43,468 nt of DNA from an uncultured Bacteroidales bacterium (GCA_944321745.1 CALUML010000007.1:1-43468), one strand, 5' to 3'; positions 6,690-14,888 are shown, numbered from the stretch's first letter. Notes: a model not told the origin generated them from the letters alone. Numbers and translations are program-made.

Positions 6690-8801
6690 TCATTCGCGTT
6701 CCCCGTCCTTCAGCCAGCGGTCGAGCCAGGCGAAGAAGGTGCGCTGCCACAGCACGGCGTTCTGCGGTTGCTGCACCCAGTGGCATTCGTCCGGGTACAC
6801 GAGCAGCTGGGCGGGGATGCCTTGCAGGCGGGCGGCGGAGAAGGCGGCCAGCCCTTGCGTGTAGGGGATGCGGTAGTCGCGTTCGCCCACGATGACGAGG
6901 ATGGGCGTGTCCCAGCGGTCGACGAACCAGTGGGGCGAGTTGGCGAAGGAGCGTTGCGCGGTGGCGTTGTCCTTGTCCCAATACGGGCCGCCGAGGTCCC
7001 AGTTGGCAAAGAAGGTTTCCTCGGTGGTGAGGTACTTCTGGTGGAAGTTGAACATGCCGTTGTGGGCGATGAAGGCCTTGAACCGTTTGTCGTGGTGTCC
7101 GGCCAGCCAGTAGACGGAGTAGCCGCCGTAGCTGGCTCCCACGCAGCCCAGATGGTCGCGGTCCACGTAAGGCTCGGCTGCCACGGCATCGATGGCGGCG
7201 AGGTAGTCGCGCATGTTCTGCCCGCCGTAGTCGCCGCTGATTTGTTCGAGCCATTCCTGCCCGAAGCCGGGCACGCCGCGCCGGTTGGGCATTACCACGA
7301 TGTAGCCGTTGGCGGCCATGATTTGGATGTTCCACCGGTATGACCAGAACTGGCTGACGGGGCTTTGCGGCCCGCCTTGGCAATAGAGCAGGGCGGGGTA
7401 CTTCTTGGCGGGGTCGAAGTGGGGCGGGTAGACCACCCAGGTGAGCATCTGCTTGCCGTCGGTGGTGGGTATCCAGCGTTCTTCCACGCGCCCCATCTGC
7501 AACTGCGCCATGAGGTCTTGGTTTTCAAACGAGAGCTCGGTGGCTTCGCCGCTTTGCGGGTCGACGGAGTAGATTTCGGTGGGTGCGCTCATGGACTGGC
7601 GGGCGGCGATGAGGCGGCCACCGGCGGCGGGCGCGGCGGAGAGGTAGTCGTAGTCGCCCGTGGTGATTTGGCGCACGTCGCCCGTGGCTACGTCTACCTG
7701 GTAGATGTGGGTGCGGGCTTGGACGCAGGCGGTGAAGTAGAGCGACCGGCCGTCGGGCGACCAGACGGGTCCGTGTACGCTTTCGGGGAAGCGGGCGGAG
7801 AGGTCGCGGCGCGTGCCGGTGGCCAGGTCGAGCAGCATGAGCCGGTTCTTGTCCGACTCGTAGCCGTCGCGTTCCATGCTTTCCCAGGCCATCCAGCGTC
7901 CGTCGGGCGAGAAGGCGGGGTTCATGTCATAGCCCTTGTTCGGTTCGGTGAGGTTGCGGGTGTCGCCCGTTTCCAGCGTATATAAATAAATGTCCGTGTT
8001 GGTGGAAAGGGCGTAGGCCGTGCCGGTCATCTTCTTGCAGGTGTAGGCGATGGAGCGGCCGTCGCGGCTCCAGGCCACTTGCTCGATGCCGCCAAAGGGC
8101 TTTACGGGGCTTTCGTAGGGTTCGCCTTCGAGCAGGTCTTTTTCGTTGGAAAGGCCGTTTTGCAGGCTGAAGTCGGCCACGAAGGGGTGGGGCACCGTCT
8201 CGCTCCATTCGTCCCAGTGGCGGTACATGAGGTCGTCGATGACACGCCCCGTGGCCTTGGGCAGGTCGGGATGGAGGTCGGCCACGCGTTGTCCGTAGGG
8301 CACGTTGGCGATGAAGAGCATGCGTGTCTCGTCGGGCGAGAAGGCGAAGTCGGCGATGCCGCCTTCGCGGTCGGTGAGCTGGCGTTTGCCGCTGCCGTCG
8401 GCGTTCATCATCCAGGCCTGCATGGAGCCGCTTTCGTTGCTCAGGTAGGCGATGCGCTGGCTGTCGTTCATCCAGCGGGGCGCGGCTTCCTGGAAGGCCG
8501 AGCGGGTGAGCTGCCGCTTGCCGCTGCCGTCGGCGTTCATCACGAAGATTTCGGAGTTGCCCTTGTTCTCGGCGATGCTGTAGTAGCTCACGGTGTAGGC
8601 CACGCGCTGCCCGTCGGGCGACACGCTCACCGTGCCGATGCGCCCGAACGCCCACAGGGCCTCGGGGGTCATCAGGCCGTTGTCCACTGTCACTTGTTGC
8701 TTGCCGATGACCGGGGTATCGGCTTGCTTGTCGCCGCCGCATGAGGCGGTCGCTGCGGCTAATGCCATCATCATGCTTGTCTTTAAAAACGTTTTGTTCA
8801 T
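6690..8801 (-). CDS. S9 family peptidase (prolyl oligopeptidase/dipeptidyl peptidase type), lipoprotein
   Basis: 703 residues from the ATG at 8801. The N-terminus ends in ATASC, a lipobox with lipidated Cys21, so the protein is exported and membrane anchored. Residues 45-400 contain WD40-like beta-propeller repeats (SPDGQRVAYT, SPDETRMLFI, SPDGRWMAWE, SPDGRSLYFT). Residues 430-703 are the alpha/beta-hydrolase peptidase domain, with nucleophile Ser557 in GASYGGYS, Asp642 in GERDYRIP and His674 in DECHW. It should cleave short peptides in the periplasm or at the surface, with the propeller limiting substrate size, as in family S9 enzymes linked to peptide use. The cleavage specificity is not readable. 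It stands alone, followed by a strong terminator. Confidence 0.93.
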   Translation of the reverse strand: MNKTFLKTSMMMALAAATASCGGDKQADTPVIGKQQVTVDNGLMTPEALWAFGRIGTVSVSPDGQRVAYTVSYYSIAENKGNSEIFVMNADGSGKRQLTRSAFQEAAPRWMNDSQRIAYLSNESGSMQAWMMNADGSGKRQLTDREGGIADFAFSPDETRMLFIANVPYGQRVADLHPDLPKATGRVIDDLMYRHWDEWSETVPHPFVADFSLQNGLSNEKDLLEGEPYESPVKPFGGIEQVAWSRDGRSIAYTCKKMTGTAYALSTNTDIYLYTLETGDTRNLTEPNKGYDMNPAFSPDGRWMAWESMERDGYESDKNRLMLLDLATGTRRDLSARFPESVHGPVWSPDGRSLYFTACVQARTHIYQVDVATGDVRQITTGDYDYLSAAPAAGGRLIAARQSMSAPTEIYSVDPQSGEATELSFENQDLMAQLQMGRVEERWIPTTDGKQMLTWVVYPPHFDPAKKYPALLYCQGGPQSPVSQFWSYRWNIQIMAANGYIVVMPNRRGVPGFGQEWLEQISGDYGGQNMRDYLAAIDAVAAEPYVDRDHLGCVGASYGGYSVYWLAGHHDKRFKAFIAHNGMFNFHQKYLTTEETFFANWDLGGPYWDKDNATAQRSFANSPHWFVDRWDTPILVIVGERDYRIPYTQGLAAFSAARLQGIPAQLLVYPDECHWVQQPQNAVLWQRTFFAWLDRWLKDGERE

Positions 8802-9111
8802 ATGTTTATGGTTGCGAATTATACTTTTGTCCTTGCCGGGGGCTATCCGCCCCCTTGCCCCGGACTTACTTTCTTTCTCCAGCGAAAGAAAGTAAGCAAA
8901 GAACGCCGCCGCTGTGCCCGCTTCGCTCGGGAAACACATCGTTTCACGGGCTGAAATCCTTGAACTTGCCTCCGCTTCGCTTCGGCTTCGGACAGCAAGG
9001 CTTTCTGCCGCCCGCTTCACTCGGTTTCCCGGCTCATCGGCCAAGGCGGACCCTTCCGCCAAGGTGTATGCGTGCTAAAAAGTCCCTCTCATTTGGAGGG
9101 TTGGGGGATGC
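8802..9111. other. 310-bp gap with palindrome and repeat-like sequence
   Basis: No gene is supported. It holds a perfect 13-bp stem-loop at 8865-8896, then a GC-rich block (about 8900-9070) with internal repeats of CCGCTTC and GCTTCG. This has the look of a dispersed intergenic element. Confidence 0.45.
8865..8896. repeat. Perfect 13-bp inverted repeat
   Basis: CTTACTTTCTTTC and its complement flank a 6-nt loop TCCAGC. It lacks a U tract, so it is a poor terminator. From memory, similar CTTTCTTT/AAAGAAAG hairpins recur between genes in many bacterial genomes. Confidence 0.8.
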
Positions 9112-9792
9112 CTAATGCGCCATGGCCAGGGCGAATACGCTTACCTTCACGCCGGGCGAGTGGAGCAGGGCTTGTATGCATGCCTCCAGGGTGGAGCCGG
9201 TGGTGATGACATCGTCCACCAGCAGCACGTGCTTGTGGGCAAACGCCAGCGGGTCGGTCAAGGCAAACACGCCCTGCATGTTCAGATAGCGGTCGAACAG
9301 CGACTTGTGCGTCTGCGATGCATTCTCTGTCTGATGCGCCAAATGCTCCGTATCCATCGGCTTGTTTATCTTTTCCGCCAGGCCGCGGGCTATCCATTCG
9401 CTTTGGTTGTATCCGCGCTTGGCCCGTTTTTTCGGATGGAGCGGCACGGGCACGATGACATCTACCGCATCATACACCCCCGCCTCGGCCAATGCCGTTC
9501 CGGCATACCGGCCCAGCACCGTGCCCAGTTCCTTCTCGCCCCGGTATTTCAATTGGAAGATGGCCTGTTGCAAGGCCGACTCCTTGTCATAATAAAAGAA
9601 CGCGATGCCCCTTTCCACCGGCACTTTTCCCCAGAAGCGGCGTTCCACCTCGTTGCCCGGCCAGGTGTGGAAGCCGGTTTGCGGGAATGCGTTCAGGCAT
9701 GCCATGCAGATGTGTTGCTCCTGCCTGACCAACGCTTCCCCGCACACCGCGCACAGCTCGGGGTACATCAGATGGAACAAATCTTTTAGCAA
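9112..9792 (-). CDS. comF: ComF-family phosphoribosyltransferase-like protein
   Basis: 226 residues, normal for ComF. Four N-terminal cysteines in CAVCGEA and CMACLN form the zinc-finger part. QLKYRGEK and VPVPLHPKKRAKRGYNQSE follow. The PRPP-binding loop VLLVDDVITTGST lies near residue 190. The family is linked to DNA uptake and to recombination or repair, with the exact reaction unresolved. It lies 10 bp downstream of dgkA, so it is probably the last gene of an lpdA-dgkA-comF unit. Confidence 0.92.
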   Translation of the reverse strand: MLKDLFHLMYPELCAVCGEALVRQEQHICMACLNAFPQTGFHTWPGNEVERRFWGKVPVERGIAFFYYDKESALQQAIFQLKYRGEKELGTVLGRYAGTALAEAGVYDAVDVIVPVPLHPKKRAKRGYNQSEWIARGLAEKINKPMDTEHLAHQTENASQTHKSLFDRYLNMQGVFALTDPLAFAHKHVLLVDDVITTGSTLEACIQALLHSPGVKVSVFALAMAH

Positions 9793-9802
9793 CGGTTAGT
9801 GG

Positions 9803-10180
9803 TTAACGGTTAGTGATTAACGCCTCTACCCAGTTGATGGCCTTCGGCAGGAAGATAATCAGGCCGATGGCTACGGAGAAGATGGCGCACACGAGCACGG
9901 CTCCGGCGGCCATGTCCTTGGCATCGGCGGCCAGCTTGTGGTAGCCGGGCGAGGCGAGGTCCACCACGCTCTCCACGGCGGAGTTGAACAGCTCCGCCCC
10001 CATGACCAGCGCGAAGCACAGCACGCAAAGCACCCATTCCACCGCGCTTATCCCGAACAGGAATCCCGCCGCCGTCACGCCAGCCGCCACCACCAGGTGG
10101 ATGCGCATGTTGGGCTGCGTGGCCACGGCCTTCCCGATGCCCCGGAAGGCGTACACGAAACTTTTCAGGCGGCGGTTCAT
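9803..10180 (-). CDS. dgkA: Diacylglycerol/undecaprenol kinase, DgkA family
   Basis: 125 residues with three predicted membrane helices (residues about 33-50, 53-72 and 98-118). Family motifs are present: MRIHLVVAA, then AELFNSAVESVVDL with the catalytic and metal-binding glutamates, and LAADAKDMAAGAVLV. It phosphorylates a membrane lipid, diacylglycerol in proteobacteria or undecaprenol in many other bacteria, at the inner membrane. Which substrate applies here is not decided by sequence. The start ATG overlaps the stop of lpdA by four bases (ATGA), which fixes the start and suggests translational coupling. The 3' end runs into short GGTTAGTGATTAAC repeats. Confidence 0.93.
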   Translation of the reverse strand: MNRRLKSFVYAFRGIGKAVATQPNMRIHLVVAAGVTAAGFLFGISAVEWVLCVLCFALVMGAELFNSAVESVVDLASPGYHKLAADAKDMAAGAVLVCAIFSVAIGLIIFLPKAINWVEALITNR

Positions 10181-11541
10181 AGATCCTGGTCCTCGAACAC
10201 CCCCAGGGTTTCCTTCAATATCTCGCTCACGGAGGGGTGGGGGAACACGCAGCGTTGCCATTTTTCCACGGTCAGTTCCTGTTCCACCGCGAGGGTGGCC
10301 GTGGTGATGATTTCCGACGAGTAGTTGCCCAGCAGGTGCACGCCGAGGATTTTGTCGTCCTCGCCCACCAGTATCTTGCACAGGCCGGTCGCGCCCTCGT
10401 TCTCGGCCACGAACCGTCCGGAGTAGGTCATGGGCAGGCGCAGGGCCTGGTATTTCGTGCCTTGGGCGGCGAGGCTTTCTTCCGTCTCGCCCACGCCGGC
10501 CACTTCGGGGTTGGTGTACACCACGCCCGGGATGGCGCGGTAGCTCATGGAGTCGTATTCGCCGCGGATGATGTTCACGGCCACTTCCGCCTCGCGCACC
10601 GCCGTGTGTGCCAGCATGGAATGCCCCGTCACGTCGCCTGCGGCGTACACGTTGGGGTCGGAGGTGCGCATGTGCTCGTTCACGGCGATGCCCCCGCCCG
10701 GTGTCATGTCGAGTTGGAGCGTCTCCAGTCCGAAGCCTTGCGTGCTGGGCCGCCGCCCCACGCTGAGCAATATCCGCTCGGCACGGACGGTGTGCGTTTC
10801 GCCTTCCTGTTCGAAGAGCACCTCGTCGTCCCGCACTTCCAGCACCCGGCTTTGCAGGTGGAAGGTCACGCCCCGCCTGGCCAGTTCCTCGCGCAGCAGG
10901 CGGCCCACCTCGCGGTCCATCTGGGGCAATATCTCGTCTTGCATCTCGATGACGGCGACTTCGGTTCCCAACATATTATATAAGGATGCGAACTCCATGC
11001 CGATGACCCCGCCGCCGATGATGGCCACGCTGGCCGGGCGTTCTTTGGCGGCCAGTGCCTCGCGGCTGCTCCACACGCGCTCGCCATCGATGCCGGGGAT
11101 GGGGGGGACGGCGTTGTGCGAGCCGGTGCACACCAGCAGGTTGCGCATGAGGTAGCGCGTGCCGCCGCATTCCACCGCGATGTCCTTGTCATCGCGCCCC
11201 GCGATGCACGCATCGCCTTTCACCAAGGTGATGTTGCGGTGGTTCAGCCGGGCGCGCACCCCGGCCACCAGCTTGCGCACCACCTTGTTTTTGCGGGTGG
11301 CCATCTTGCCGTAATCCGCCGCCACGCCCTCCGCCGCCACGCCGTATTTGGCGGCATGGAGCGCATGGTCGTACAGCTTGGCACCGTACAGCAGGGTTTT
11401 GGTGGGGATGCAGCCCTCGTTGAGGCACACCCCGCCCACTTCGTTTCGTTCGAACAGATAGACTGTCAGGCCCAGTTTCGCAGCATGTTCCGCCGCCGTG
11501 TATCCGGCCGGGCCACCGCCGATAATTCCTAAATCGCACAT
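10177..11541 (-). CDS. lpdA: Dihydrolipoyl dehydrogenase
   Basis: 454 residues. The N-terminal FAD-binding motif is GIIGGGPAGYTAAE. The redox-active disulfide is Cys39-Cys44 in GGVCLNEGCIPTK. A second Rossmann motif, VAIIGGGVIGMEFASLY, binds NAD. TSDPNVYAAGDVTG is the second FAD site, and the catalytic HPSVSE lies near residue 437. It reoxidises dihydrolipoyl groups of 2-oxoacid dehydrogenase or glycine-cleavage complexes, passing electrons to NAD. No E1 or E2 gene is next to it, so the partner complex is unknown from context. It heads an operon with dgkA and comF. Confidence 0.94.
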   Translation of the reverse strand: MCDLGIIGGGPAGYTAAEHAAKLGLTVYLFERNEVGGVCLNEGCIPTKTLLYGAKLYDHALHAAKYGVAAEGVAADYGKMATRKNKVVRKLVAGVRARLNHRNITLVKGDACIAGRDDKDIAVECGGTRYLMRNLLVCTGSHNAVPPIPGIDGERVWSSREALAAKERPASVAIIGGGVIGMEFASLYNMLGTEVAVIEMQDEILPQMDREVGRLLREELARRGVTFHLQSRVLEVRDDEVLFEQEGETHTVRAERILLSVGRRPSTQGFGLETLQLDMTPGGGIAVNEHMRTSDPNVYAAGDVTGHSMLAHTAVREAEVAVNIIRGEYDSMSYRAIPGVVYTNPEVAGVGETEESLAAQGTKYQALRLPMTYSGRFVAENEGATGLCKILVGEDDKILGVHLLGNYSSEIITTATLAVEQELTVEKWQRCVFPHPSVSEILKETLGVFEDQDL

Positions 11542-11580
11542 GGTGTTGATGCTTTAATGGTATGGCATGACGCCACGTTG

Positions 11581-11588
11581 CAAATATA
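11581..11588 (-). promoter_or_regulatory. -7 element before lpdA
   Basis: TATATTTG on the minus strand matches TAnnTTTG, 39 nt upstream of the ATG. No clear -33 TTTG is seen. Confidence 0.5.
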
Positions 11589-11623
11589 GTGAAAATTGGA
11601 ACACAGAGATACGGATTTGGATG

Positions 11624-11653
11624 GATTGTTTCCCGCAGATTTCGCAGATGGGC
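11624..11653 (+). repeat. 30-bp dispersed repeat, copy A
   Basis: This 30-mer (starting GATTGTTTCCCGC) recurs inverted at 15751-15780 with two mismatches. A looser relative (CCGCAGATTACGCGGAT) is near 17754. All lie between genes. Confidence 0.75.
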
Positions 11654-11697
11654 GCGGATGGTTTCTTGCCTCTTATTCCTCACCTCTTGCCTCTGTT

Positions 11698-11743
11698 CAT
11701 AGGGCATTGCCCTATGCTGAACGCCGCAAGGCCGTTGGCCTTG
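11698..11743 (+). repeat. Double-hairpin intergenic repeat, copy A
   Basis: Two adjacent perfect hairpins: CATAGGGC-att-GCCCTATG (8-bp stem) and CAAGGCC-gtt-GGCCTTG (7-bp stem), about 10 nt apart. The same composite element recurs at 13178-13223, and a weaker one lies at 15040-15063. Confidence 0.85.
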
Positions 11744-11842
11744 GGTTTTACCTCTTGCCTCTTACCTCTTGCCCCTGTCGTTACTACGCGGTGAAATTTC
11801 CGTAGGCACGCAAATGAATTTCCGCAGGCACGGAAAAACAGT

Positions 11843-11856
11843 TCCGCACGTGCGGA
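11843..11856. repeat. 14-bp perfect palindrome downstream of the EamA gene
   Basis: TCCGCACGTGCGGA is fully self-complementary. It is preceded by two TTTCCG-AGGCACG words. It could terminate the minus-strand EamA transcript, but there is no clear T run. Confidence 0.5.
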
Positions 11857-11873
11857 GTTCCCGGGTGCGGGCT

Positions 11874-12296
11874 TCACTTTACCAGCATGACGATGCTGCC
11901 GCAGGTGATGAGCAATGCTCCGAGCACTACCCGCCAGGTGACGGGCTCCTTCAGGAACAGGAAGGAGAGGCAGATGGTGATGACCACGCTCAGCTTGTCG
12001 ATGGGTGCCACGCGCGACACGTCGCCCGTTTGCAACGCCTTGAAGTAGAACAGCCACGACAGCCCCGTGGCTGCCCCGCTCAGGATGAGGAACAGCCAGG
12101 CGTGGCGTGGTATCTCCTTTATCTCGTGCACGTGTGAGCCAAACAGCACGATGCCCCACGTGATGAAGAGTATCACCGTGGTGCGTATGGCGGTGGCCAG
12201 GTCCGAATTGATGTCTTTCACGCCTACTTTGGCGAAGATGGCGGTCAGCGCGGCGAAGAATGCCGACAGTAAAGCGTAATATTTCCACATGATCAT
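11874..12296 (-). CDS. EamA-type small transporter (half-size, single domain)
   Basis: 140 residues with about five hydrophobic helices (near residues 5-22, 38-54, 65-84, 95-113 and 120-138). It has one EamA unit with the typical GAATGLSWLFYFKALQTGDVS and LGALLITCGSIVMLV, where full-length EamA permeases have two. Single-unit members can act as dimers, so this need not be a truncation. The substrate is unknown. The start may be the ATG at 12296 or 12290. It starts 6 bp after the stop of the flavodoxin/ferredoxin gene on the same strand, so the two are very likely co-transcribed. Confidence 0.85.
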   Translation of the reverse strand: MIMWKYYALLSAFFAALTAIFAKVGVKDINSDLATAIRTTVILFITWGIVLFGSHVHEIKEIPRHAWLFLILSGAATGLSWLFYFKALQTGDVSRVAPIDKLSVVITICLSFLFLKEPVTWRVVLGALLITCGSIVMLVK

Positions 12297-12302
12297 TTGT
12301 TG

Positions 12303-13079
12303 TTACACCACCCAGCGGGGCGATTTGCGTAAGGAGAAGTTTTCCGCCAGGGGGCGGGCGAAGGGCGACAGGAAGCGGCGTGCCTGGGCGGGGCACGCTT
12401 TCACGCAGGCACAGCAGGCGATGCACCGGGCGGGGTCGATGGCGTAATCGCTCCCGATGGCTTCGGCGGGGCAGGCCGCGATGCAGGTTCCGCATCCGCT
12501 GCACAGGTCTGCCCGGTATTCGGGCACGAATGGCCGGGGCGAGGCGGCTTGCCGGGCGGAAAACTCGCGCACGAAGGCGGCAAACCGTTTGACGGAGGCT
12601 TCGGGCGAAGGCTCGTCCTGCAAGTCGGTGGCGCGGACGGATGCGGGGTCGCCTGCAAGGATTTTCTGCCCGACGAGCCTGCCGAACTGCTCGGCGGCTT
12701 GCAGGTCGTCGGCATCGGGTCGTCCGGCGGCTATCGGGGTGTCGGGGGTGCTGTAGGAGTGTTCGCACACGAACGCTGCTGCGGCAACGGGGCGGAAGCC
12801 GCGTTCCCGCACGAATGTTTCCAGGTCGGTCAGCGCATGCTCGAAGGCGCGGTTGCCATACACGGCCACCAGGATGGCCGGTTGGCCGTCGGCCGTGGCA
12901 CGCACCAGGTCGAAACGTTTTTTTGCCAGGGCTGGCATGTGTCCGCCATAGACGGGAACCGCGAAGATGCGGGGCTCCACATCGCTGCAAGGGGCGCACC
13001 CCTCCAGCCCGCGCCGGATGGCTTGTGCCACCTTTTCCCCGCCACCTGTGGGCGAGAAGCATGAAATGGAAGCATTCAT
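12303..13079 (-). CDS. Flavodoxin-like domain plus two [4Fe-4S] clusters (EFR1-type ferredoxin)
   Basis: 258 residues. The N-terminus CFSPTGGGEKVAQAI is a phosphate-binding loop of a flavodoxin-like fold, followed by VPVYGGHMP and VAVYGNRAFEHAL (FMN region). The C-terminal part (about 190-235) has two bacterial ferredoxin motifs, CSGCGTCIAACP and CIACCACVKACP, which hold two [4Fe-4S] clusters. The architecture is known as an EFR1 family ferrodoxin, a cytoplasmic electron carrier of undefined partner. It sits between the PerR-like regulator and the EamA gene on the same strand. This suggests a link with redox or oxygen stress, but the link is an inference from position only. Confidence 0.88.
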   Translation of the reverse strand: MNASISCFSPTGGGEKVAQAIRRGLEGCAPCSDVEPRIFAVPVYGGHMPALAKKRFDLVRATADGQPAILVAVYGNRAFEHALTDLETFVRERGFRPVAAAAFVCEHSYSTPDTPIAAGRPDADDLQAAEQFGRLVGQKILAGDPASVRATDLQDEPSPEASVKRFAAFVREFSARQAASPRPFVPEYRADLCSGCGTCIAACPAEAIGSDYAIDPARCIACCACVKACPAQARRFLSPFARPLAENFSLRKSPRWVV

Positions 13080-13177
13080 AAGTTGGATGGAAACTTGTTG
13101 GTGATGGAGGATGTCTTTTGCTTGAGCCGGAAGGCTGTGTGTGCCGCTTGGAGGATGGTCTTCTCCTTGCCCCTTGC

Positions 13178-13223
13178 CATAGGGCGTTGCCCTATGCTGA
13201 AAGCCGGAAGGCCGTTGGCCTTG
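13178..13223 (+). repeat. Double-hairpin intergenic repeat, copy B
   Basis: CATAGGGC-gtt-GCCCTATG followed by AAGGCC-gtt-GGCCTT. It matches copy A at 11698 at nearly every position. It fills the 163-bp gap between the PerR-like gene and the ferredoxin gene. Confidence 0.85.
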
Positions 13224-13242
13224 AATTTTTCCCTTTCTCCTT

Positions 13243-13674
13243 TCACCCTTTCTTTCCCGTCTTGCATTCCGGGCATATGCCCACGTAGGATATTTCGGCG
13301 GCTTCGATGTCGAAGCCCTCTACGCGGGGCAGGGAGAACAGGGCGGGTTGCACGTCGCGCAGGTCGTACACCCGGTCGCACATCCGGCAGCGCAGGTGGG
13401 CGTGGTGCGATATGTCGGCATCGTAGCGGGCGTTGCGCTCATCGATGGTGAGCATGCGCACCGCGCCTTTTTCCAGGAAGAGGTTCAGCGTGTTGTACAC
13501 GGTTGTTTTCGACAGGGTGGGCATGGTCGGGCTCAGAGCCGTGTAGATGTCGTCCACCGTGGGGTGCGTCATGTGGGAGAGCAGGTAGTTCATCACGGCC
13601 GTGCGCTGCACCGACGGCTTGATGTCGAACCCCAGCAGGTATTGATGCGTGTGGGAAAGTGTTGGTTGTTCCAT
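13243..13674 (-). CDS. perR: Fur-family regulator, PerR-like
   Basis: 143 residues, the usual family size. The N-terminal winged helix (residues about 15-80) includes TLSKTTVYNTLNLF, the DNA-recognition helix. The C-terminal dimerisation domain has two Cys pairs, Cys96/Cys99 (CRMC) and Cys134/Cys137 (CPEC), for structural zinc. His37, Asp85, His91, His93 and Asp104 are all present, at the same numbers as the regulatory Fe/Mn ligands of B. subtilis PerR. This argues for peroxide sensing by metal-catalysed histidine oxidation rather than iron sensing. It may control the downstream ferredoxin gene. The protein starts 32 nt downstream of a clear promoter. Confidence 0.88.
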   Translation of the reverse strand: MEQPTLSHTHQYLLGFDIKPSVQRTAVMNYLLSHMTHPTVDDIYTALSPTMPTLSKTTVYNTLNLFLEKGAVRMLTIDERNARYDADISHHAHLRCRMCDRVYDLRDVQPALFSLPRVEGFDIEAAEISYVGICPECKTGKKG

Positions 13675-13705
13675 AGCGGGCTGTTTGTCAATTTTGTAAC
13701 GAGTA

Positions 13706-13736
13706 CAAAGGTAATGCTATTTCGGGAAATGTCAAA
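13706..13736 (-). promoter_or_regulatory. Complete Bacteroidetes promoter of the PerR-like gene
   Basis: The minus strand reads TTTG (13733-13736), 19 nt of spacer, then TACCTTTG (13706-13713). This matches both the -33 and -7 consensus elements with ideal spacing. The -33 element overlaps the stem of the upstream mdh terminator. Confidence 0.8.
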
Positions 13737-13787
13737 ACGGCCAGGCATTCCGTCCCCCCGGAGGGAGTGGGAGATGCCTGGCCGTTT
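13735..13787 (-). terminator. Hairpin downstream of mdh
   Basis: A 14-bp perfect stem (AAACGGCCAGGCAT with its complement) closes a 25-nt loop with its own small CCCCCCGGAGGG fold. It lies about 100 bp after the mdh stop codon. The T tract is short, so efficiency is uncertain. Confidence 0.65.
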
Positions 13788-13885
13788 GGGTGTCCGTGCA
13801 GACGAAAGGAAACGGGGCAAACCTGTTTTTATCCCTGTCCCCTTTCCGTGTGGAGGGGGCAGGAACGTCGCTTGTCCCTTTCCGT

Positions 13886-14827
13886 TTACAGCACGTTGAG
13901 TTCCTTCAGCACGCTGTTGGTTTTGTGAACGGCAGCCGCGCTCTTGGCGAAGAGGGCTTTTTCTTCATCGTTCAGCTTGTAGTCCACGATGGCTTCCACG
14001 CCGTTTTTGCCGATAACGGCAGGCACGCCGATGCAGAGGTCGCTTTCGCCGTATTCGCCTTCGAGGTAGGTGCACGAGGGGATGATCTTCTTTTGGTCGT
14101 GGATGATGGATTCCACCACGTAGGCAGCCGCCGCACCGGGTGCGTACCAGGCCGAGGTGCCGAGCAGCTTCGTCAGCGTGGCACCGCCCACCATGGTGTC
14201 GGCCACCACTTTGTCGAGCGTTTCTTTGTCCATCAGGTCGGCTACCGGACGGCCTTTGTAGGTGGCGTAGCGGGTGAGGGGTATCATGGTGGTGTCGCCG
14301 TGGCCGCCGATGACGATGCCTTCCACTTCGTTCGGGTTGGCGTTCAACGCCTTGCTCAGGTAGCATTTGAAGCGCGAGCTGTCCAGGGCGCCGCCCATGC
14401 CGAACACGCGGTTCTTCGGAAGCCCCGTGGCTTTCAGTGCCAGGTAGGTCATGGTGTCCATCGGGTTGCTGATGATGAGCAGGATGGCGTTGGGCGAGTA
14501 TTTCAGCACGTTTTCCGCCACGCTTTTCACGATACCGGCGTTCACGCCGATGAGTTCTTCGCGCGTCATGCCCGGCTTGCGGGGAATGCCCGAGGTGATA
14601 ACCACCACGTCCGAGTTGGCCGTCTGGGCATAATCGTTCGTGCAGCCCACCAGGCGCGAGTCGAAACCGAGCAAGGCAGCCGTCTGGAACATGTCGAGGG
14701 CTTTGCCTTCGGACACGCCTTCTTTCACGTCGAGCATGACCACTTCATCGGCCACTTCCTTGAATGCAAGTACGTTTGCACACGTGGCACCTACGTTGCC
14801 GGCACCAACTACTGTTACTTTTGACAT
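13886..14827 (-). CDS. mdh: Malate dehydrogenase
   Basis: 313 residues from the ATG at 14827, the usual length for the LDH-like malate dehydrogenase group. The NAD-binding motif is VVGAGNVGATCA. The catalytic loop is GIPRKPGMTREELI, SNPMDTMTYLA follows, and the proton-acceptor His is in IGGHGDTTM. Arg in the IPRKPGMTR loop is the substrate-specificity residue expected for malate. It interconverts malate and oxaloacetate with NAD, part of the reductive branch toward fumarate and succinate in anaerobic Bacteroidales. It appears monocistronic, with its own -7 element and a downstream hairpin. Confidence 0.95.
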   Translation of the reverse strand: MSKVTVVGAGNVGATCANVLAFKEVADEVVMLDVKEGVSEGKALDMFQTAALLGFDSRLVGCTNDYAQTANSDVVVITSGIPRKPGMTREELIGVNAGIVKSVAENVLKYSPNAILLIISNPMDTMTYLALKATGLPKNRVFGMGGALDSSRFKCYLSKALNANPNEVEGIVIGGHGDTTMIPLTRYATYKGRPVADLMDKETLDKVVADTMVGGATLTKLLGTSAWYAPGAAAAYVVESIIHDQKKIIPSCTYLEGEYGESDLCIGVPAVIGKNGVEAIVDYKLNDEEKALFAKSAAAVHKTNSVLKELNVL

Positions 14828-14880
14828 AATCTTTTTATTTAAGAGTTTGACAAAATAAAATCCGAGTCTTGAATGACGCA

Positions 14881-14888
14881 CAAAGATA
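14881..14888 (-). promoter_or_regulatory. -7 element of mdh
   Basis: TATCTTTG on the minus strand matches TAnnTTTG, 53 nt before the ATG. A T-rich TTTTTC sequence lies at the -33 position. Confidence 0.6.

Noticed and set aside
8802-9111. Extension of the S9 peptidase N-terminus upstream of 8801
   Set aside because: The extra residues come from repeat-like intergenic DNA and would put the lipoprotein signal in the middle of the protein.
11874-12296. EamA gene as a pseudogene because it is half-size
   Set aside because: Single-unit EamA proteins exist and the frame is intact with a complete set of helices.
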